Below, one piece after another: positions 1-8,808 of a DNA stretch of 64,000 bases. This DNA is from Denitromonas halophila. GTDB taxonomy: Bacteria; Pseudomonadota; Gammaproteobacteria; Burkholderiales; Rhodocyclaceae. The stretch lies in NCBI RefSeq assembly GCF_007625155.1, contig NZ_VMNK01000012.1, positions 1-64,000 of the forward strand, read 5' to 3'. Made by a program: the position numbers and the translations under genes. The notes below the pieces were generated by a model. The model searched no databases and was not told the origin of the DNA. It saw only the letters and a program-made list of their open reading frames with translations. The stretch's first letter is position 1. Each line of letters begins with the position of its first letter.

Positions 1-118
1 GCTCAAAGCCCGCCGACACCGCCTCGGTGCCCCACCAGGCTTCGACGGGCAGGTCGAAGGCAGCGTCGCGCCATTCAAGCGCGAACAGGCGGGTGTCGGA
101 GGTGAAGGGTGAGAACAT
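1..118 (-). CDS. Type VI secretion VgrG-like protein, N-terminal fragment
   Basis: Only the first 39 codons lie in the window; the gene runs off the left edge. It starts at ATG 118 on the minus strand. The product opens MFSPFTSDTRLFALEW and continues LPVEAWWGTEAVSAGFE. That pattern, a DTRLxxLE strand followed by a VEAWxGxEAxSxGF segment, is how the gp27-like N terminus of VgrG spike proteins usually begins. VgrG trimers form the puncturing tip of type VI secretion systems. No other T6SS gene is visible, so this could be an orphan vgrG with effector cargo further left. The assignment rests on a short stretch and is tentative. Confidence 0.55.
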   Translation of the reverse strand, partial: MFSPFTSDTRLFALEWRDAAFDLPVEAWWGTEAVSAGFE

Positions 119-271
119 GTGAGCGCCCTGAGATCAGCGGGTATTCATTTTACATAAATTATGACGTTTGGAATTGTGCGGTGCGAAACGATCAGGGGGG
201 CTTCTTGGGTTTGTGTTGTCGATAGACAAAGATTTTTGCAGTGTTAGTTCAACGAGGCGGGATAATTCGGC

Positions 272-1717
272 ATGACCGATATTGTCCCGACCCCCGATAC
301 TGCCGCCGAGCCGCTTGCTGCGCCGGCCGCCGCGCCCGCCACGCCGTTTACCGAACTGCCCTTGTCGCCCGCCTTGCAGGCGACGCTGGTGCAGCTCGGC
401 TATCTCAACATGACGCCGATCCAGGCAGCCAGCCTGCCGGTGGCGCTGGCGGGGCATGACATCATCGCCCAGGCCAAGACCGGCAGCGGCAAGACTGCCG
501 CGTTTGCGCTGCCGCTGCTGACCAAGCTGAATCCGCGCTGGTTTGCGGTGCAGGCGATGGTGCTGTGCCCGACGCGCGAGCTGGCCGACCAGGTCACGCA
601 GGAGATCCGCCGCCTGGCCCGCGCCGAAGACAACATCAAGGTGCTGACGCTGTGCGGCGGTACGACGATGCGCCCGCAGCGCGACTCGCTGGCGCATGGC
701 GCGCATGTGGTGGTCGGCACGCCGGGGCGGATCATGGACCACCTGGAGCGCGGCAGTCTGACTCTGGATGGGCTCAATACGCTGGTGCTGGACGAGGCCG
801 ATCGCATGCTCGACATGGGCTTTCATGACGACATCGTTTACGTGGCCAAGCATTGCCCGGCCGAGCGCCAGACGCTGCTGTTTTCGGCCACTTATCCGCC
901 GGCGATTGCCGCGCTGGCGAGCCGCTTTCAGCGTAATCCGCAGGAGGTGAAGCTGCGCGAGCAGCACGCTGACAGCAAGATCCGCCAGCGCTTCTACGAG
1001 ATCAAGCACGACGAGCGCCTGCAGGCCGTGGGCGTGTTGCTCAAGCACTATCGGCCGGTCAGCACGCTGGCCTTCTGCAACACCAAGCAGCAGTGCCGCG
1101 ATCTGGTTGAGGTGCTGCAGGCGCAGGGCTTTCATGCGCTCACCCTCAATGGCGACATGGATCAGCGCGAGCGCGATCAGGTGCTGATTCAGTTTGCCAA
1201 CCGCAGCTGCTCGGTGCTGGTAGCCACCGATGTGGCCGCGCGCGGGCTGGACATCGCGCGGCTGGAGGCGGTCATCAATGTGGACGTGACGCCCGACCCC
1301 GAGGTGCACATCCACCGCATCGGCCGCACCGGTCGCGGCGACGAAGACGGCTGGGCGCTGAGTCTGTGCAGCCCGGCCGACAAGCGCCGGGTGGGCGCGC
1401 TGGCGCAGCAGATGGATACCGAGCCCGAGTGGCACACGCTGGGCTCGCTGCAAAGCGGCAACGATGAGCCGCTGGTGCCGCCGATGGTGACGCTGCAGAT
1501 CCTGGGCGGGCGCAAGGAAAAGATCCGTCCCGGCGACGTGCTCGGCGCGCTCACCGGCGAGGCGGGCTTTACCCGCGAGCAGGTTGGCAAAATCACCGTG
1601 ACCGACCAGAGCACCTATGTGGCCGTGGTGCGCGAGATTGCCGACGAAGCGGTGCGCCGGCTTGGGCGCGGCAAGGTCAAGGGCAAGACCGTGAAGGTGC
1701 GTGCGCTGACCGATTGA
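272..1717 (+). CDS. dbpA: ATP-dependent RNA helicase DbpA
   Basis: DEAD-box helicase of 481 residues. Visible motifs are AKTGSGKT (68-75), PTREL (100-104), DEAD (174-177), SAT (205-207) and HRIGRTGRG (347-355). The last 75 or so residues look like the DbpA RNA-binding domain, which in the family targets hairpin 92 of 23S rRNA during large-subunit assembly. A Pro/Ala-rich extension of about 25 residues precedes the Q-motif region. Start ATG 272 gives the full motif set; an ATG at 241 lies in another frame. The gene stands alone, divergent from the vgrG-like fragment with 153 bp between them. Other DEAD-box paralogues such as RhlE lack this C-terminal domain, so DbpA is preferred. Confidence 0.93.
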   Translation: MTDIVPTPDTAAEPLAAPAAAPATPFTELPLSPALQATLVQLGYLNMTPIQAASLPVALAGHDIIAQAKTGSGKTAAFALPLLTKLNPRWFAVQAMVLCPTRELADQVTQEIRRLARAEDNIKVLTLCGGTTMRPQRDSLAHGAHVVVGTPGRIMDHLERGSLTLDGLNTLVLDEADRMLDMGFHDDIVYVAKHCPAERQTLLFSATYPPAIAALASRFQRNPQEVKLREQHADSKIRQRFYEIKHDERLQAVGVLLKHYRPVSTLAFCNTKQQCRDLVEVLQAQGFHALTLNGDMDQRERDQVLIQFANRSCSVLVATDVAARGLDIARLEAVINVDVTPDPEVHIHRIGRTGRGDEDGWALSLCSPADKRRVGALAQQMDTEPEWHTLGSLQSGNDEPLVPPMVTLQILGGRKEKIRPGDVLGALTGEAGFTREQVGKITVTDQSTYVAVVREIADEAVRRLGRGKVKGKTVKVRALTD

Positions 1718-1803
1718 GCGGGGGCCGAAAAGCCGCTTGAAGCGGCGTTCGGCGGCGTCTAGGCTGGGATCGAAACCCCGGCCGGATGCCGATGGAGCCC
1801 GTC

Positions 1804-2301
1804 ATGCGCAAGTCCGCTTTTTTCATGATGCTGACACTGCTCGCCGGTGCAGGGGTGGCCGCGAGCGCACCGACCGGTTTATCGGCGGCCGAGCAAGCCG
1901 CCGCCTTCAAGGCCGCCGGCTTCACCCAGCACGGTGGTCAGTGGCGCAGCGAGTGTGATGATCCCGGCACGCCCAGCTACAGCCCTGGCAAGATCGATCA
2001 GGTGCTCGACCTCAACGGCGACGGTCGGCCCGAAGCGGTGATCTCCGAGGGCGGCACCTACTGCTACGGCATGACCGGCAGCGGCTTCTGGATCGTCAGC
2101 CAGCAAGCCGGCGGTGGTTGGCAGAAGATCACGGCGTCGGTTGGTTTGCCGGGCTTTCTTGCCAGCCGGGGCGTGGGCGGCTGGCCCGACATCCAGATTG
2201 GCGGGCCGGGCTTCTGCTTTCCGGTCCATCGCTGGAATGGCAAGGCCTACGCGCTGCATCGCCACGAGTACGAGGGCAAGCACTGCAAGCTGCGACGATA
2301 G
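1804..2301 (+). CDS. Secreted protein with a DLNGDGRPEAV calcium-binding-like motif
   Basis: Small exported protein of about 165 residues. I chose ATG 1804 over the in-frame ATG 1786 because it opens directly with a signal peptide (MRKSAFFMMLTLLAG, then an Ala-rich cleavage region). The mature part carries DLNGDGRPEAV, the Asp-rich loop seen in FG-GAP/VCBS-like repeats, and two pairs of cysteines that could form disulfides. No catalytic motif is visible. It lies between dbpA and ppk2 with its own short upstream gap. The function is unknown; a periplasmic or surface role is inferred from the signal peptide alone. Confidence 0.75.
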   Translation: MRKSAFFMMLTLLAGAGVAASAPTGLSAAEQAAAFKAAGFTQHGGQWRSECDDPGTPSYSPGKIDQVLDLNGDGRPEAVISEGGTYCYGMTGSGFWIVSQQAGGGWQKITASVGLPGFLASRGVGGWPDIQIGGPGFCFPVHRWNGKAYALHRHEYEGKHCKLRR

Positions 2302-2400
2302 TGGCGCCCGGTTCGCCCCGATGGCATAAAAATCCTGTCATCTTCGGAACTTGTTAATCCGGTTATCATCTCAGTCATCCCCTGACCGGAGATGTGCTCG

Positions 2401-3333
2401 ATGAGTGCCGATAGTTTCACGCGTGATATTGCCCGCGACCCCCACCTCCATGACGAGTTGCTCGACAGCTTTGATGAAGAGCTGGAGATGGAACTCGACG
2501 ACTATCGCATGGAGGCCTTGCTCGATCACGACACGCGGGGCGCCGATAGCGCCGAACGCGACATGGATCGCCGGCTGTATTTTCAGGAACTGATCCGGCT
2601 ACAGGGCGAACTGGTCAAGCTGCAGGACTGGGTGGTGCATCACAAGCTCAAGCTGGTGGTGCTGTTCGAGGGGCGCGACGCGGCCGGCAAGGGCGGTGCG
2701 ATCAAGCGCATCACCCAGCGGCTCAATCCGCGGGTGTGCCGGGTGGCCGCGCTGCCCGCGCCGAGCGAGCGCGAGCAGACCCAGTGGTATTTCCAGCGCT
2801 ACGTAAACCATCTGCCCGCGGGCGGCGAGATCGTGCTGTTTGACCGCAGCTGGTACAACCGCGCCGGGGTGGAGCGGGTGATGGGCTTTTGTTCGGACGA
2901 GGAATACGAAGCTTTTTTTCGCGATGTGCCCGAGTTCGAGAAAATGCTGACACGCTCCGGCATCATCCTCGTCAAATACTGGTTCTCGGTCACTGACGAC
3001 GAGCAAAACCGCCGCTTCCAGATGCGTATCCACGACCCGCTCAAGCAGTGGAAGCTCAGCCCCATGGACATGGAGTCGCGCCGGCGCTGGGAGCAATACA
3101 CCATCGCCAAAGAGGTGATGCTCGAGCGCACGCACATCCCCGAGGCGCCGTGGTGGGTGATCCAGCCCGGCGGCAAGAAGCGCGCACGGCTCAACTGCAT
3201 TCACCACCTGCTCAGCCAGATTCCCTACCAGGAAATTCCGCATTCAACGGTCGAGCTGCCGGCGCGGGTCTACAACAGCAACTACATCCGGCACCCGGTG
3301 CCGGACGAGATGTTTGTTCCGCCGGTGTATTGA
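2401..3333 (+). CDS. ppk2: Polyphosphate kinase 2
   Basis: PPK2-family kinase of 310 residues, which uses polyphosphate to phosphorylate nucleoside diphosphates (class I) in the cytoplasm. The Walker A loop GRDAAGKGG is at 91-99, and the Walker B-like FDRSWYNRAGVERVMGF follows about 65 residues later, with the lid region between and after them. The length and the single kinase domain fit class I PPK2. An acidic N-terminal tail of about 55 residues precedes the domain. In-frame ATG 2392 is a possible alternative start; 2401 is preferred for its distance from the upstream CGGAG. It is convergent with the metallopeptidase gene that follows. Substrate preference (GDP or ADP) cannot be read from sequence. 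Confidence 0.93.
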   Translation: MSADSFTRDIARDPHLHDELLDSFDEELEMELDDYRMEALLDHDTRGADSAERDMDRRLYFQELIRLQGELVKLQDWVVHHKLKLVVLFEGRDAAGKGGAIKRITQRLNPRVCRVAALPAPSEREQTQWYFQRYVNHLPAGGEIVLFDRSWYNRAGVERVMGFCSDEEYEAFFRDVPEFEKMLTRSGIILVKYWFSVTDDEQNRRFQMRIHDPLKQWKLSPMDMESRRRWEQYTIAKEVMLERTHIPEAPWWVIQPGGKKRARLNCIHHLLSQIPYQEIPHSTVELPARVYNSNYIRHPVPDEMFVPPVY

Positions 3334-3354
3334 TTGGATGGGTCGGTGCGCCAG

Positions 3355-3894
3355 TCAGCCATCTGCCGTGCCGGCGCCGGCCCACAGCGGCGCGCCGCCT
3401 GCGGCCAGATACGCCAGATAGGCGCGCAGGTCGAATTCCCACTGGTGATAGGCCGGCGCCATGTGTCGACACAGCTGGTAGAAGGCCTTGTCGTGCTCGC
3501 GCTCTTTCAAGTGCGCCAGCTCGTGCACCACGATCATTTCCAGAAACGCCGGCGGCATGTCCCGAAACACCGTCGCCACGCGGATCTCTCGCTTCGCCTT
3601 GAGCTTGCCGCCCTGCACCCGTGAAATCGCCGTATGCGTACCCAGCGCATGCGCGATGACCTGCAACTTGCTGTCGTAGGCCACCTTGCTCAGCGGCCCG
3701 GCCGTGCGCAGATGGGTGTTCTTGATGTCCAGCACATAGTCGTACAGCGCACGGTCGGTGCGCACGGCATGCGCGTCCGGGTATTTACGGCGCAAGACCT
3801 CGCCCAGCGTGTCGGCCGCGATCAGGTCGGTGACTTGCGTGACCAGATGCGCGGGGTAGCCGGCGAGGTAGTTGGGCGGGGGCTTCGGTCGCAT
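3355..3894 (-). CDS. YgjP-like zinc metallopeptidase-fold protein (DUF45/WLM)
   Basis: Protein of about 179 residues with the zinc motif HELAHL followed by a histidine in KEREHDKAFYQLC, the arrangement of the YgjP/M48-like family (HExxH plus a downstream His). Members of this family act as metal-dependent hydrolases; the E. coli relative has been assigned UTP pyrophosphatase activity. A GTG at 3924 would add 10 residues; ATG 3894 is chosen, but neither has a clear ribosome-binding site. It is convergent with ppk2 and divergent from the chemoreceptor operon. Confidence 0.8.
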   Translation of the reverse strand: MRPKPPPNYLAGYPAHLVTQVTDLIAADTLGEVLRRKYPDAHAVRTDRALYDYVLDIKNTHLRTAGPLSKVAYDSKLQVIAHALGTHTAISRVQGGKLKAKREIRVATVFRDMPPAFLEMIVVHELAHLKEREHDKAFYQLCRHMAPAYHQWEFDLRAYLAYLAAGGAPLWAGAGTADG

Positions 3895-3984
3895 GCGGGA
3901 GAGGGGCTGACGGAATGAGATCACGATTTTACGGGCTCGCGAGGATGCGGGCGAGGTACGCCGTTGCGCAGCCGCCGAATGCCG

Positions 3985-3998
3985 TTGATCGGTATCAA
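3985..3998 (+). promoter_or_regulatory. Perfect FNR/ANR-type box upstream of the chemoreceptor operon
   Basis: TTGATCGGTATCAA matches the FNR/ANR consensus TTGATnnnnATCAA at all ten fixed positions. It lies 67 bp before the chemoreceptor ATG. A class II promoter centred at -41.5 would place the -10 hexamer near 4021-4026, where TAAATT (4022-4027) is found, and transcription would start around 4033, leaving a leader of about 30 nt with the GAGGAG ribosome-binding site at 4054-4059. The box match is direct observation; control by an FNR-family regulator is inference. Confidence 0.7.
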
Positions 3999-4064
3999 TG
4001 CAATGGATTTGAATACCGTAGTAAATTACTCAACCTTTAGGCCGTGGGCCGATGAGGAGCGAGC

Positions 4065-5171
4065 ATGTTCGGGTTCAAGACAAGGCAGGCGCTGTCGGCG
4101 GCGCAGGCGGAAAACGCGGGGCTGAAGGCACAGGCGGCGGCCTTGGAGGCGGCGCTGACGGACACGCAGTCGCGTCTGGCCGAGTCACAGGCGCAGCAAC
4201 AGACGCTGGCTGTTCGGCAGGCGCTGCTCATTGGTGTGACGGGCAACATTCCGCGCTTTGGCGAATCGCTGGGCGGCATCCGTCAGTCCTTCGCCGGCTT
4301 GTCCGCGCAGTTGAACGAGGACTCGACGATGGCCTTGACGGCGGCCTCCGAGTCCGACGCCAATCGCGCAGCCTTTGCACAGATCGCGGGCAATCTGAAC
4401 GCCATGGTCGAGCGCATCAGCGTGGCCGGTGAGAGCGTCGAAGAATTGTCCCGGCGGGCCGGCGAGATCGGTGGCATCGTCCAGCTGATCAAGGAGATCG
4501 CCGAGCAGACGAATCTGTTGGCACTCAACGCAGCCATTGAAGCGGCGCGCGCTGGCGAGGCCGGGCGAGGGTTTGCGGTGGTGGCCAACGAAGTGCGCAA
4601 GCTCGCCGAGCGCACCGCCAAGGCGACCACCGAGATCGGCACACTGGTCACAGGCATCCAGCAGGAGACCAGCAACGCTCGGTCAATCATGGAAATCGGT
4701 GCCGACAACGCTGCCAGCCACAGCGCCGATAGCGAGGCGGCGATGCGCAGCATGCAGCATCTGCTGGAGCTGTCGCAGATGATGCAGGGCACAATCGCCA
4801 GCTCTTCGCGCATCGCCTCGGCAGAGCTGGCCAACATCGAGGAACTGACGCTCAAACTGGAGGTTTACAAGGTGCTGCTCGGCCTGTCCGACCTCAAGCC
4901 TGGCGATGTGCCGGACGAGACGCAATGCCGCCTGGGCCAGTGGTACTACGAGGGCGACGGGCGCGAGACCTTCTCGACCATGGCCGGCTATCGCGAGATG
5001 GAAGCGCCGCACAAGGCGGTGCACGATTTTGCCCGCCGTGCCGTCGAGCGTTACCTGGCCGGCGATGCGCCGGGTGCGTTGGACGCGCTGACGCGGATGG
5101 AAGAAGCCAACCTGACAGTGATGGCCGGCATGGAGCGGATCCTCGCCCAGGGTCCGGGTCGGGCGGCTTAA
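4065..5171 (+). CDS. Soluble methyl-accepting chemotaxis protein with C-terminal CZB domain
   Basis: Chemoreceptor of 368 residues with no transmembrane segment, so cytoplasmic. Residues 1-50 form a coiled coil. The signalling hairpin tip is at about 145-182 ([19 protein letters not shown] and [18 protein letters not shown]). A chemoreceptor zinc-binding (CZB) domain follows at about 255-350 with Cys288, His316 and His320. The position usually held by the first zinc-ligand histidine is Glu260 in the segment [13 protein letters not shown] domains sense zinc or cysteine oxidation in other receptors. A GAGGAG ribosome-binding site precedes ATG 4065. The stop overlaps the next start (TAATG), so the pair is translationally coupled. 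Confidence 0.9.
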   Translation: MFGFKTRQALSAAQAENAGLKAQAAALEAALTDTQSRLAESQAQQQTLAVRQALLIGVTGNIPRFGESLGGIRQSFAGLSAQLNEDSTMALTAASESDANRAAFAQIAGNLNAMVERISVAGESVEELSRRAGEIGGIVQLIKEIAEQTNLLALNAAIEAARAGEAGRGFAVVANEVRKLAERTAKATTEIGTLVTGIQQETSNARSIMEIGADNAASHSADSEAAMRSMQHLLELSQMMQGTIASSSRIASAELANIEELTLKLEVYKVLLGLSDLKPGDVPDETQCRLGQWYYEGDGRETFSTMAGYREMEAPHKAVHDFARRAVERYLAGDAPGALDALTRMEEANLTVMAGMERILAQGPGRAA

Positions 5172-7456
5172 TGGGGTGCCATGGTGAAGTGGTGGCGCTG
5201 GCCCCGGTCGAGGTCGACAGCATTGCCGCCGAAATGCGCATCGACGCGACCGAAATTGCCGCGCGCAAGGCCTTTCTCGAGCTTACCGAGACCGATGCCA
5301 ACTGCCTGCGCGCCATCCGCGAGCAGCTCGCCGGCGCGCAGCACGGCTTCGCCGACGGCTTCTACGCCTACCTGCGCCAGCTGCCCGAGCTGGCCGCGCT
5401 GCTGCCCGACGCGGCCACCGTGGCCCGGCTGAAACAGGCCCACGGCCGGTACTTCGACAGCCTGATCGAAGGCGAGTACGGCGAAGACTATGTGGCCGAG
5501 CGCCTGCGCGTCGGCATGACCCATGCCCGCATCGGGCTGACGCCAAAGTGGTATGTCGGTGCCTTCCGCAAATACCTCTCCGACATGCTGCGCGCTACCT
5601 GGCGGGCCACCGGCGGCGAGGCCGAGGCCTTCATGCCGGCCTTCGACGCGCTGCTCAAGGTGGTCATGCTCGACCTCGGGCTCACGCTCGACACCTACAT
5701 CCATGCCGACAAGCGTGCCATCGCGTTGCGTGACCGCGCCATCGAGTCGAGCGTCAACGGTGTCTTCATCGCCACCGCCGCGCCGCCCGACTACCGGCTC
5801 ATCTACGCCAACGCGGCGCTGTCGCACATCCTGGGCAGCGCGCCGGGCGCCATGATTGGCAAACCCTGCTTGTGCACCAGCGCCGAGGATGGCTTTGCGG
5901 TGATCCGCGAGGCGATCGCCGAGGGGCGCAACGGCTATACCACCTTGTCACGCCTGCGTGCCGACCGTTCGCGCCAATGGATCGAGCTGTTCCTCGCCCC
6001 GGTGCGCAGTGACACCGGCAGTGTCTCGCACTACGTTGGTGTGCTCAACGATGTCACGGCGCGCAAGGATGCCGAAGCGCAGCTGGCCTTTCTCGCCCAC
6101 TACGACACGCTCACCGGTCTGCCCAACCGCAGCCTGTTCGACGATCGTCTGGCCCAGGCGCTGGCCCGGGCCGAGCGCGGCGAAGACTTCGCGCTGTGCT
6201 TCGTCGACCTGGACCGTTTCAAGCTGATCAACGATAGCCTCGGCCATGGCGCTGGCGACGCGGTGCTGGTCGAGGTGGCGCGGCGCATGGCGGCGGTGTG
6301 CCGCAGCGCCGACACCCTGGCGCGCCTGGCCGGCGACGAGTTCGTGATTCTCGTCGAAGGGGCCGGTAGCGCCGAGCGAGCCGCCGCCATTGCCCGCCGG
6401 GTGCTGGCCGCGTTGGCGCCGCCGGTGGTTGCCCAGGGGCGCGACATCGACGTGGCGGCCAGTCTTGGCATCGCCCTGTGTCCCGTCGACGGCGCCGATG
6501 CCGACACCCTGCTGCGCAACGCCGATGCTGCCATGTATGCCGCCAAGGCAGCCGGACGCAACACCGTGCGCTTCTACGACGAAGCCATGAACCGCCGCGC
6601 CAGCCAGCGCCTGGCGCTGGAAACCGACCTGCGCCGTGCCGTGGCACGCGACCAACTGGTGCTGGTCTATCAACCCCAGCTGGTTGCGGCCGACGGCAGC
6701 CTGGCCGGCGTCGAGGCCTTGTTGCGCTGGCAGCACCCCGAACGCGGCACGGTGTCGCCGCTGGACTTCATCCCCATCGCCGAAGAGGTCGGCATCATCG
6801 CCGAGCTGGGCGAGTGGGCGCTGGGCGAGGCGGCCCGGCAGATGGTCGACTGGCGCCGGCGCGGCATCGACGTGCCGCGGGTCGCGGTCAATCTGTCGGC
6901 GCGGCAGTTTCACGATGCCGATCTGGCCGAGCGGATCGAAGCCATCCTTGCAGAGGCCGGTGCATCGGCTGAATGGATCGAGTTGGAGATCACCGAAACC
7001 GCAGCCATGGCGCACCCCTCCGACGCTGCCCAGGCCTTGGAGCGCCTGCGTGACAAGGGGCTGCAGATCGCCATGGACGACTTCGGCACCGGCCACTCCT
7101 CACTGGCCACGCTGTGCAAGCTGCCGCTCAACGTCCTCAAGCTCGACCGCGGCTTCGTCCACCACCTGCCCGATTCCGATACCGACGCGGCAGTCGCCGA
7201 TGCGGTGGTGACGCTGGCTTGCCGGCTCGGTCTGTCGGTGGTGGCCGAAGGGGTGGAGACCGAGGCGCAGCGCCAGTTCCTTGCCGACACCGGTTGCGAC
7301 GTGCTGCAGGGCTTCCTGTTTGCGAGACCGCTGTCGGCGGCGGCCCTCGAAGCGTGGCTGGCCGCGCGGGGCGGTTCTTCAAGCCCCTCGCCGGCATTGG
7401 GCTGCGCGTCTGTTAAGGTGGAACAACATGGCCAAAAAATTTCCGCTCCATCCTAA
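5171..7456 (+). CDS. Globin-coupled sensor with PAS, GGDEF and EAL domains
   Basis: Protein of 761 residues starting at ATG 5171, which overlaps the chemoreceptor stop codon. Residues about 30-180 are a globin-coupled sensor domain; His118 in THARIGLTPKWYVGAF is the likely proximal haem ligand. A PAS domain follows (about 190-305). The GGDEF domain carries AGDEF at 387-391, a variant still found in active cyclases. The EAL domain has EAL at 515-517 plus the ITET, DDFGTGHSSL, KLDR and AEGVET motifs needed for c-di-GMP hydrolysis. It is therefore predicted to adjust c-di-GMP in response to oxygen. Which activity dominates cannot be told from sequence. The reading frame extends upstream, but that part is out-of-frame chemoreceptor sequence. 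Confidence 0.9.
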   Translation: MGCHGEVVALAPVEVDSIAAEMRIDATEIAARKAFLELTETDANCLRAIREQLAGAQHGFADGFYAYLRQLPELAALLPDAATVARLKQAHGRYFDSLIEGEYGEDYVAERLRVGMTHARIGLTPKWYVGAFRKYLSDMLRATWRATGGEAEAFMPAFDALLKVVMLDLGLTLDTYIHADKRAIALRDRAIESSVNGVFIATAAPPDYRLIYANAALSHILGSAPGAMIGKPCLCTSAEDGFAVIREAIAEGRNGYTTLSRLRADRSRQWIELFLAPVRSDTGSVSHYVGVLNDVTARKDAEAQLAFLAHYDTLTGLPNRSLFDDRLAQALARAERGEDFALCFVDLDRFKLINDSLGHGAGDAVLVEVARRMAAVCRSADTLARLAGDEFVILVEGAGSAERAAAIARRVLAALAPPVVAQGRDIDVAASLGIALCPVDGADADTLLRNADAAMYAAKAAGRNTVRFYDEAMNRRASQRLALETDLRRAVARDQLVLVYQPQLVAADGSLAGVEALLRWQHPERGTVSPLDFIPIAEEVGIIAELGEWALGEAARQMVDWRRRGIDVPRVAVNLSARQFHDADLAERIEAILAEAGASAEWIELEITETAAMAHPSDAAQALERLRDKGLQIAMDDFGTGHSSLATLCKLPLNVLKLDRGFVHHLPDSDTDAAVADAVVTLACRLGLSVVAEGVETEAQRQFLADTGCDVLQGFLFARPLSAAALEAWLAARGGSSSPSPALGCASVKVEQHGQKISAPS

Positions 7457-7640
7457 ACGCCCCGAGCGCATCTGTTGGGGCTGCGACAAGTACTGCTCGG
7501 CCGACGCGCTGATGTGTGGCAACGGCGCGGGCCGTACGCTGCATCCGGCCGAGATGCTGGGCGACGACTGGTACGAGCACGGCGATTGGGGACTGGATGT
7601 GGATACGCCCGTGAAGGACCCGTCGGACACGGCCGAGTAG
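7428..7640 (+). CDS. DUF3079 small cysteine-containing protein
   Basis: Protein of 70 residues starting at ATG 7428 after an AAGGTGG ribosome-binding site. It matches DUF3079 in my memory of the family: MAKKFPLHPKRPERICWGC at the start, then CDKYC-like cysteines, HPAEMLGDDWYEHGDWG in the middle and a short tail. Three cysteines and one histidine could bind a metal, but no function is established. The first 29 bases overlap the 3' end of the globin/GGDEF/EAL gene in another frame, so it is probably co-transcribed with that operon. Confidence 0.8.
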   Translation: MAKKFPLHPKRPERICWGCDKYCSADALMCGNGAGRTLHPAEMLGDDWYEHGDWGLDVDTPVKDPSDTAE

Positions 7641-7775
7641 CGCGGTTTTGGCCGTGGCGCGTCGGCGCCAGATTTCCGAAACCATCGACACCAGCACCGC
7701 GCAAAGTGCCGATTGTCCCGGTTGCGGGGGTGCAAGAGGCTATGATGGTTGTCTTTACTGCTTCCGGCGCCCGCC

Positions 7776-8792
7776 ATGACCTCCCCCCTGTCTGATCAAC
7801 TCGCTGCCGCCTTGTCGGCCCGTGCCCCGCTTTTCGAACGTTTGGCAGAAGAGGGTACGGAGGCCTACCGGGTGTTTCATGGCAGCGCCGAGGGCGCGCC
7901 CGGTCTGACCGTGGATCGCTACGGCGATGCCTTGCTGGTACAGACCTTTCATCAGGCGCTGAGCGCAGACGATCTGGCAGCCATTGAATCGTTTTACGCC
8001 AAGGCCTACCCGGGCCTGCCGGTGATCTGGAACGACCGTAGCGCGGGCAATTCACGGGTGTCCAATGAGCTGAATGCCGCGCAGTCCGAAGCTGCCGTCT
8101 TGCCACGTGAGTTCTCGGAGTTGGGCGTCAATTACCGGTTTCAGGGCCGCCACGAGGGGCAGGACCCCTGGCTGTTTCTCGATCTGCGCGCGGCGCGGCG
8201 GCGGGTCATGGCCGAGGCCGCAGACAAGTCCGTGCTCAACCTGTTCGCTTACACCTGTGGTGTCGGCGTGGCCGCGGCCAAGGCCGGTGCGAAGCATGTG
8301 GTGAACGTGGACTTCTCCGCCTCCAGTCTCGCCGTGGGCAAGGACAATGCGCGTCTGAATGATCTGCCGATCCGGGTGCGCTTCGTGAAGAGCGATGTGT
8401 TCCCGGCGCTGCGTCAGCTGGCGGGGCAGGGGCAGTCAAAAGTGGTGCGGGGCAAGCGCATGCCGCCTTTCCCGCCGCTGGAGGGGCGCCAGTTTGATTT
8501 GGTGTTTCTGGACCCGCCGCGTTACGCCAAGAGCCTGTTCGGCGTGGTGGACCTGGTCAACGACTACTCCGCATTGTTCAATCTGGCGCTGCGCACCACC
8601 GCCGAGGGTGGCACGCTGATCTGCTGCAACAATGTGGCGCAGGTGGCGCGCGAGGACTGGGTGGACCAACTCCAGCGCAGCGCCAAGAAAATCGGTCGCC
8701 CGGTGCATTCGCTGGAGTGGATCGAGCCCGAAGCCGACTTCCCGAGTCCGGACGGTAATCCGCCCTTGAAGGTCGTGCTGCTGCGCGTGTGA
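7776..8792 (+). CDS. Class I SAM-dependent rRNA-type methyltransferase (RlmI-like)
   Basis: Protein of 338 residues. ATG 7776 is preferred over in-frame ATG 7749 because family homology begins near MTSPLSDQ. It has an N-terminal region with GLTVDRYGDALLVQTF, typical of the RlmI/YccW substrate-binding half, then a Rossmann methyltransferase domain with LNLFAYTCGVGVAAAKAG (SAM loop) and FLDPPRYAKS (motif IV). Family members methylate C5 of cytosine in 23S rRNA. The catalytic cysteine pattern is less certain (GTLICCNN), so base and position are not assigned. It is convergent with the DUF6916 gene. Confidence 0.82.
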   Translation: MTSPLSDQLAAALSARAPLFERLAEEGTEAYRVFHGSAEGAPGLTVDRYGDALLVQTFHQALSADDLAAIESFYAKAYPGLPVIWNDRSAGNSRVSNELNAAQSEAAVLPREFSELGVNYRFQGRHEGQDPWLFLDLRAARRRVMAEAADKSVLNLFAYTCGVGVAAAKAGAKHVVNVDFSASSLAVGKDNARLNDLPIRVRFVKSDVFPALRQLAGQGQSKVVRGKRMPPFPPLEGRQFDLVFLDPPRYAKSLFGVVDLVNDYSALFNLALRTTAEGGTLICCNNVAQVAREDWVDQLQRSAKKIGRPVHSLEWIEPEADFPSPDGNPPLKVVLLRV

Positions 8793-8808
8793 TCCGCTGC
8801 TGCGGTGA

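Noticed and set aside
4022-4048. Possible sigma-28 (FliA) promoter TAAATTAC-N11-GCCGTGGG upstream of the chemoreceptor gene
   Set aside because: TAAA and GCCG have the right spacing, but the second half of the -10 does not match and the leader would be only about 10 nt. The FNR-box arrangement explains the region better.
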